NCBI GenBank assembly: GCA_025617375.2 | Contig: JAMYGW020000014.1 | Coordinates: 248,001 to 312,000 of the forward strand | DNA length: 64,000 bases | Direction: 5' to 3' | DNA from: Acarospora socialis | Taxonomy: Eukaryota > Ascomycota > Lecanoromycetes > Acarosporales > Acarosporaceae | Part shown: piece by piece, positions 57,450-64,000 of the stretch | How positions within the stretch are numbered: position 1 is the first letter of the stretch | Layout: each line of letters starts with the position of its first letter | Notes under the pieces: generated by a model | Databases searched by the model: none | What the model was told of the DNA's origin: nothing | The model's input: only the letters and a program-made list of their open reading frames with translations | Made by a program: the position numbers and the translations under genes

Positions 57450-59686
57450 GTCCTCCGCGCCCTCCATGCTGCCAGAGGCCACAGGCTGTCGCTGAAGGAC
57501 GTTTACAACGCAATTGGGGCTTGGAAAAAGCAGCATCCAGGCTCGCGACGGCATGGGAGCCTGGAGGACTGGACTGAGCAGCTAGACGCTGCTTAGGAAT
57601 GGCTGGAAAAGGCGGGGTAGACAGTCTCCACCTTCCAGGTAAGCCAGCTTCCCCTGTGTAGCCACTCTAACTGTTTTACGGCACTTCCACAGCACAACAG
57701 CGAGATGTTGTTCGGCTCGCCTATTGCCTACTTCGAAAGACGCGCGATCTTCGCCCAGCGAGGACGCTTCGCCGTGATCGGCGCCACCCACTGCACCAAT
57801 AAGCTGACTCGCTCACGCCCGAAGAGAGCCTGGAGCTGTTCGAGCACGCCGTGCGCAGTGGCCGTGCGCTTACCGTGGTCGTGGCGCTCGACCCAGAACG
57901 GCTCCGGGGCTACTTGGAGAAGGAGGATGAGGATGGAGGCGGGCTACCACCATCCTATCGCTCGCTGTTAAGCCAACAAGAAGGCGGCAGGAGCAGCAGT
58001 AGCAGCAAGGCGCAAACAGACGGTCGAGGTTGGCATCTGCGCAAGGCGCTGAGCGAAGCGGCGCCTGAGCAGCACGCCGCCATTTTGTTGGCCATGGTCC
58101 GAGAAACCGTGGCTAAGGCTTTGGAGTTCGTGTCTGCCGATCATATGGATATAGACGTGTCCCCACAGGACATCGGATTCGACTCGTTGACGGCGGTTCT
58201 GATGCACAACCAGTGAGCCAACCTGATTAGCCTCAAGATGCTGTCGGCCAGCAGCATCACGTGGAACTATCCAAATCTGAAAGCGCTTAGCCAGTCACTG
58301 CTGTCCCAGCTACAGCTACAGGCACAGGAAGGCGGCTTGTTGTCCGCCGCTGCTGTGGAGCAACCGGCAGACGGCGCGACGGCTGCCACAGCAGCATCTG
58401 GTCTGGATATGGCAGCGGTCAAGAAGGGTTGTCTTGACTAACCTTGCATTTGACGATGTAGGAGTAGTTCAGCGCCCTGAGTCTGTCTTCGTCAGAGGCG
58501 CCACAGGCCTTTTGGCGCCTTCATCCTGCACAAGCTGCTCGAGCTGGGCATTGCCGTTCACTGTCTGGTGCTTGCCGAGGGCGTCGACTACGGCATGCAG
58601 GGGTTGGTGGCCGTGCTCGCCAGCTACGACCTTCGGAAGCCCGACTATGCGCCGCTGCTCAACCCGGTGGTTGGCGACATAGCAAAGTCCTTGTTCGGTC
58701 TGGTCGAGGCGGTGTTTGATTAATCGGCTAACCGTGTCGATGCCATTTGCCACTCAGGTGCCCTCGTCGACTGGATGCGGCCGCTGGACGACTATATCGG
58801 CTCCAACGTGGTCAGCGCGCACGAGATCCTGCGTCTAGCCTCGCGTGCGCGTAGCAAGCCAGTCCATATCATCTCCACCCTCGCAATTTTGCCCAAGTAT
58901 GTGGGCTATGAGGTCACTGAGCACGATCGGGAACACGGCTACCCCAGCTCGAGATCCATGGCGGAGCGCATGGTGGCAGCCGCAAGTTGACGCGGTGCCA
59001 AGGCCTCCGTGTACCGTGTGCCCTTCGTCGCCGCCTCGGCCGCTACCGGCCACTTCCGGCTCGACCACGGCGATTTCTTGCACAGCCTGATTGCTGGTAG
59101 CATCGAAATGGGCAGTTTTCCGTCCTTGGACGCCGATCTCTCGGTCGTGCTACCCGTCGATTACCTGTGCAGGACCATCGTCACCGTAATGGTCAAAGAT
59201 CTGTCCCAATTTGGCCACGACTTTGACTTCGTAATTGCGTATGCGCCGAGCTGCAACCATTCCAAGTTTCTTCAAGCCGATGGGTGCTGCCGGGGGTGGT
59301 GGTGGTGGGCACGATATTCTGCCCTTCACCTAATGGCAGCAACGGGCACTGGCCTACGCTGCTGCGCATCCGACGAGCCCATTGACCCGCATTGCCGCCG
59401 TGGTCGATGGCCTCACCGATGAAAGCGCCTCTGCTATGCTTAAGGGCTTACCGCTCGGAGAGCACGTATTCGGTGGCGACGTTCATCCCGTACCATTCGT
59501 CGAGGAGCAGCTTGTACGGCAATATCGGGACCGTATTAACGCTGTGCCGGCAGTAAGATCTACTATTGCCGGTGCAAGGTATAATGGAATTGACGAGAGG
59601 CGGAAATTGATCGATGTTGAAGACGGCGGAACGCGGCCGGCCTTGACTTTGGAGATCACCGAGAAGAAGGAAATGACGAGCAATTG
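57450..59686 (+). pseudogene. C-terminal end of a polyketide synthase (KR tail, ACP, reductase)
   Basis: Reducing PKSs end in a ketoreductase and ACP; some release product with an NAD(P)H thioester reductase. Here about 57700-57960 reads like the end of a KR region (LFGSPIAYFERRAIFAQRG, then ALTVVVALDPERLRGYLE). An ACP lies at about 58080-58215 with the phosphopantetheine serine intact (SPQDIGFDSLTAVLM). After TGA and a linker comes the reductase: ESVFVRGATG then, one frame over, FGAFILHKLLELGIAVHCLV, VVGDIAKSLFGLVEAVFD (stop TAA), [57 protein letters not shown] and LPVDYLCRTIVTVM. A second copy of a linker-like segment (SLKDVYNAIGAWKKQHPGSR) lies near 57490. At least five frame changes or stops occur, and no KS or AT is present. 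Confidence 0.75.
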
Positions 59687-60595
59687 AAGCTTTCATCTGT
59701 ACATAGATGCGGTCAAAGATAACTCCTAGAATCTTTGTTATGATCATATTTGCAATAGGATATACCATCGACGGAAAATCACAGGTGTTCCATACATACG
59801 TAGACTGGGCCGGGAGATTAGGTAAGACTAGACGACAGACGATCCGGTGCAAGAAAAATCGCTACACCAAGGCTGTTGGCTCTGCATACGTAATCTGACA
59901 TAGAAGTAGAATTTGAAGGATCAATTTGTGACTCAGCATCAAGTGACTGCAAGTAGGTCAAGTAGCTGCTCCGCCAACCCAGGACCCAGGCCGAAAACTG
60001 CCAAGCCGCCAGTGAACGCTAGACTCAGCAAATCGCGCGGTTAATTATTATTAAGCGCGCTTCAAGTAATGCTTCTGACTGTTGACTTTAGGGTTTGGCA
60101 CCCACACTCAGGCCGGTGACGGCGAGTTTCCTGATCTAAGTAAGTATCCACGCGAAATTCCCGCGATGAGCTCAACGAGGTTGGTCTCTGCAGAATGGTA
60201 TAGAAAATTGTACCTTGCTAGGAGCTGGGAGAAAGGAAGAGCTGGGCTATCTCAGTTCATGTCCGGGATGACGCTGACCTGAGATCCTTTATACTTGGCA
60301 TCAAATCTTAAACCTCTTCGACGAGCAGCCTCACCGTATACTGAGTCTGATAGTCATCCTATAGGCGGATACACTATTCCTCCACGGCGCTGCCAATTCG
60401 ACGTTTCCCCAAGCCTAGTGTACATCAAAGTCTCGCGTGTAGGACAGGACTAGTGCCGATAAAGCTTTTCCATGTACTGCTAGACTGTATGCGATTCTCA
60501 GGATAACGGCTTCTTCGATCTCTCCTCCACCACCGTCATATGTCTATTGCAACAACGATTCCCTTATATCTCGATTCTGCTTAAACTTTGCCTCG
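59687..60595. other. No gene recognised
   Basis: About 0.9 kb with no motif or long frame. Confidence 0.4.
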
Positions 60596-62164
60596 ATGGC
60601 TCCAAGTACGCGGCCATGGCGTCGAACCGGCATCGCCACGAAACCGAAAATGTCAGATGCGGCCGACGGTTTCCTAGGATCTTCTCATCCCGCCCGAACT
60701 GATGATCGCCAACCCCGCGGTGTCAACCATGGTGTCGGCGATACCCAAGGTCACAAGCTATGGACACCAGAGCCGGAGCTGTATGATGAGGAGGTGTAAA
60801 TGATTTGGGGTCGGAAGCATTACAGTGAAGACTGGTATGAGCAGCGAGAGCTCATGTTCCGGGAAAGGAACTTCCTTAAACCCAGCGTAAACGACGTTCT
60901 CATCTGTCTAGAGCGTCAGAAAGCTCTAAGGAGAATGGAGCTCGAAAAAGAGCAGGGGAAGCTGCTATTAGACAAGGGAAAGACGTGGCATGAGCTTATG
61001 AGTTGGGCTTGAATGCATTACGGCGAGACCTGGTATGTGCGACGCCAGGCCTTAGAGGGGGACCAACGGGAAGCGCAAGAGACTGTGGATCCCGATGATC
61101 GGGTAAAGAAATCGCGGAAGGTCTACAAGCATATGGATCAGCTACGGGAGATGCAATGATACCGGGATGAAGAGATGCTGGCCGAAAGCAAGACGTAGTG
61201 GGAAATTATGGCATGGCCCCCAAGACCTTCAATCATCATGCCATCAGTCAAAATTAGCGCCGACGCCATATCGTCACCAGCCATCAGCAAGGACAGCGAC
61301 AATAGCATGATCTGCACGTACTCTCCCACCCCAACCGGGTTTCGCCGCGAGGCAATAGATGGGCCACAGCCGCGGGACGAAACTCTCAGTTGGAAGCAAG
61401 CCTTTGGCAGTACGAATTGGGAAGGGCTGGAGTGGATGGCCGTTAGGCATCGCCCATCCGAAGCACAATATGAAGAGGACAAGACCCGGGAAGTAGAAGG
61501 GATTCTCGGCCTTCGACAGAAAAGTTGGACGCACAAGAACATCGATGCTATGGATCAAGAAGGAATTGCGAGATTGGCGGAATATCAGGAGCGAAAGCGA
61601 CAGGAACCATTAACACCCTGAATCCCGGATGAGCCAAAACTTCAAGCACAAATGGACGCAAGGTTCCACGCCTGGGATGCTGCGGGGCTTAGCCGTGAGA
61701 GGCAGAACGAGTTGGTTCGCTCGTAAGGTTTCCACCAAAGGCCTCCAGATGGACATACTGTGAATGAAGTGATGTCACAGCCACAAGCAGCGCCACCTCG
61801 GACCAGCAAAAGACTTCTCGCAAAACTCACAGCGGTCAATTCACGAGGAATGCGCCAAAGATGCGAAGCGGTAGTCGCAGAGGTATTCACACCCGACAGT
61901 GTACGTCACGTGGAGAAACCCTGTCACCTAATCAAAAGCGCAGCTGGCTTAAGGCTGACGTGCTTGAAAAAAACGGCGATAACACACGAACAGTACCTCA
62001 ACGCCGCAGGAGACAACGCAAGACATACAAGAACGAGCGGGCAAGCCGGAGACTCGCGGGGTAGTCACCCGAGTTTGGGATGTTTCCAGGAAAAGACGGA
62101 AAACCGCTATACTATAAAAATCCCTTGCCACGGCCATCGAACACATGCACGGGCAGCTCAGTGA
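60596..62164 (+). pseudogene. Unknown relict ORF broken only by stop codons
   Basis: One frame stays alignable over 1.57 kb from the ATG at 60596, with stops at 60797 (TAA), 61010 (TGA), 61157 (TGA), 61196 (TAG), 61619 (TGA) and 61724 (TAA). Every one could be CAA, CAG or CGA before C-to-T change, and no frameshift is needed. The product would be charged and helical (HYSEDWYEQRELMFRERNF, ALRRMELEKEQGKLLLDKG, HYGETWYVRRQALEGDQRE). A neighbouring frame carries a related-looking tail (FYIKELQSLDENPGTK, to 62408). I recognise no domain. It could be a gag-like or other repetitive-element protein; that is only a guess. Confidence 0.55.
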
Positions 62165-62739
62165 ATCGCAGCGGTAGGATGTCGAAGAAACCAAAAGCAG
62201 TCAGGGGCGTGAAAGGGATTTCGATTTCGGAGCAAGATGGGGCAGGCCATCCAAGGAGGTCAATAACGCTATCGACGGACTCAACGCATACGGGGAGCCT
62301 GAGTTTTATATAAAGGAATTGCAATCATTAGACGAAAATCCTGGAACAAAGCCTCATGCAGCGCTGTCGATAAAAGTTGTTGCTCCAGTGATAGATGAGC
62401 CCTCGTGAGGCTAAGATAGCGCACTCTTCCCAAGGGATAGAATGTGGGGGACTCACTCGGAATGCTCTAAGTTGATTACATGGCTCCAAGAGTATCATTG
62501 TCCGGCTACCTACGCACTGCAGCCAGGATCACAATTCAAAGCATCTCCGAGTGGATAAGATCCAGCTTGCAAACTCATTCACTGCTGAGGAACTCACTGC
62601 GAGTATAGATGATGTTGTAAGTAATATGCATCATTGACTACTGTCCTACTGTGACTGGATCCTTCTTATCAGTCTGTGGAGCTCTTGATTAAATCTTCGA
62701 TCCTTCTCAGATTGAAACTCTAGCCCTTCTACTAGACGA

Positions 62740-63120
62740 ATAACGGTGTAATCCATCATGGCATTCTCACTCCCGAACAACGTGCCATCCTGCCACCGGA
62801 CCCTACCTCGGATCAACTCCAGCATTTACTTCGCACTTCCTCTCTGGTTACACTATACGGGGAGGCTGTCACTAGGTATAGTATTCGATCCTCTGACTTC
62901 TCTCGACGGCTAACTGCTGCCAGCACCAGCCTCAAGGTCATGAGCAGCGCTGATGACGACAAATTCTCGCTCGCCGCCGCGTCTGATACCTAAACACCCG
63001 GCGTCCAGCAGCAATATCATACACCTATGGTCGCGGGCAGCTGAGGATCGACTTCGACCAGTTTTATGAGTTTGTTGCCGGAACCCCTTCCACTTTAAGG
63101 CCGCGCTTCAGGCGTGCGAC
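62740..63120 (+). pseudogene. Unassigned coding-like fragment
   Basis: One frame reads NGVIHHGILTPEQRAILPPD, then LLRTSSLVTLYGEAVTRYSI and LKVMSSADDDKFSLAAASDT, ending in TAA near 62991 (CAA possible). A neighbouring frame continues RGQLRIDFDQFYEFVAGTPS. The steady protein-like composition suggests a decayed gene, perhaps joined to the next one. Family unknown. Confidence 0.35.
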
Positions 63121-63628
63121 GTTTTCGACCGAGACGGTAAGGCTCCCCTTTCTGCTGCAATTTTCATCACCTCTGCTTCCCGCGCTTCCTAGCAGCTGAC
63201 GCAGCGCAACCAGTCTCCATCTCTGCGTCCCCGCGGCTCGACCTCAAAAAGGGCACCGCGCTTGCTCTTGCGGCTGATCTGCCCTCATTCGCCTCCAAAT
63301 AGCTAGACCCTGATATGGAACGCCAATACCTCTCTGATCCTGATACCAAGTCTTGCTTTGTTCCTGTGTGGGCTGTTACTTGGCCCGATACAGAGCGCTA
63401 TCGCACCGAATTCGCGGACCCATTGGCAGTCCTTGATAGGTGGCTCCGGGAGTTGTTCCCCACCCGAAGAATTCCTACTTTCCTTACCAGATCGAGATCC
63501 TGTCCCTCAAGGTTCTCCCTTTCTAGCCACGGACACACTCTACCTCCACAGTAGGTCCATCGGCCTTTTTCTATCTTCTAGTCGTCGCTGCAGCTTCAGC
63601 TAATGGCGGTGAATAGTCACACATCCGA

Positions 63629-64000
63629 ATGTTTTTGGTGGAGCCGAGCGTTCCGCCTTCGGCGTATCCCTCTGCGTCGTCCCATGAACAGCTTCAAGCA
63701 ATGTACGTTGCCGCAGCCAACGTACAGAACATGGCTCAGAACGTCAATACGTATGGTCCTTCTTCTCTCCCCCCTTCTTTTCTCTATGCTTCACGTGCTT
63801 GCAAGTAGAAGTCAATCGCTGACGGCTTGCCCCAATAGTTACACGGTCTCATATCGTTTTCAGGACCTGGACGATCACATTTTCCAGGTCGAGCCCAGTC
63901 CTTTCATCCTGCCAGAAGTGACGCGCGAGGCCGACAGCTCAGCAACTCTTGGCGGTTGCAAGAAGCTGAAACGTTTTTCGGGAGACGTGTTGTTTTCAGT
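63629..64000 (+). CDS. Partial gene at the right edge
   Basis: ATG at 63629 opens MFLVEPSVPPSAYPSASSHE, then MYVAAANVQNMAQNVN. An intron 63751-63838 (GTATGG...CAATAG, 88 nt, phase 2) joins to YTVSYRFQDLDDHIFQVEPS, FILPEVTREADSSATLGGCK, and the frame is open to the window end. The splice junction restores the frame exactly. I do not recognise the family. An upstream exon at 63315-63554 is possible. No stop or frameshift is seen in the visible part. Confidence 0.5.

Noticed and set aside
1-64000. tRNA, rRNA or CRISPR features
   Set aside because: I saw no B-box-like word in a plausible cloverleaf, no rRNA-like sequence, and no regularly spaced identical repeats.

Overview
This window looks like accessory chromatin of a filamentous ascomycete (Pezizomycotina). 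The signs are introns of about 50-115 nt with GT...AG ends, Zn2Cys6 and fungal-type methyltransferase genes, a Ty3/gypsy chromovirus, fungal Dicer/Argonaute genes, and long gene-poor stretches. Genus cannot be decided from the sequence. Family assignments rest on motifs I can read and on remembered family features; no search was run.

Layout. 1-7.7 kb: almost gene-free, with a minisatellite near 7.5 kb. 7.8-9.5 kb: a damaged Zn2Cys6 regulator, followed by a small palindromic element. 10-14.8 kb: fragments, an inverted-repeat element carrying telomere-like GGTTAG repeats, and a 199-bp tandem duplication. 15-17.3 kb: a broken TPR gene and a basic low-complexity ORF. 18.6-20.2 kb: an unknown multi-exon gene on the minus strand, then a second palindromic element. 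22-27.5 kb, minus strand: a decayed CAP/PR-1-like secreted protein, an intact methyltransferase with four exons, a kinase-like gene and a Nudix gene. 27.9-34.06 kb: a nearly complete Ty3/gypsy chromovirus with 319-bp LTRs, gag, pol, a polypurine tract, a canonical A AAA AAC slippery site between gag and pol, and an antisense zinc-cluster ORF with its own TATA box.

The most notable region is 34.8-50.4 kb. It holds remnants of an RNA-silencing neighbourhood: an Argonaute (minus) head to head with a Dicer-like gene (plus), then an NFX1/ZNFX1-type helicase (plus), then a fungal PD-(D/E)XK nuclease-like gene (minus). Every one is disabled. The Argonaute is cut inside PIWI, the helicase has lost the segment that normally carries Walker A, and all have frameshifts or stops. 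Further right are a second nuclease-like gene (55-56.8 kb), the KR-tail/ACP/reductase end of a polyketide synthase (57.5-59.7 kb), a relict ORF broken only by stop codons (60.6-62.2 kb), and a gene running off the right edge.

A second theme is how the genes died. In the retroelement every in-frame stop I found is TGA in a place where CGA (Arg) is plausible, and there is no frameshift. Stops in many host genes are likewise explained by C-to-T change. This points to C-to-T mutation biased to CpG (RIP-like or methylcytosine deamination). Many host genes also carry one-base frameshifts, some in homopolymers, so sequencing error should be excluded before calling all of them dead.
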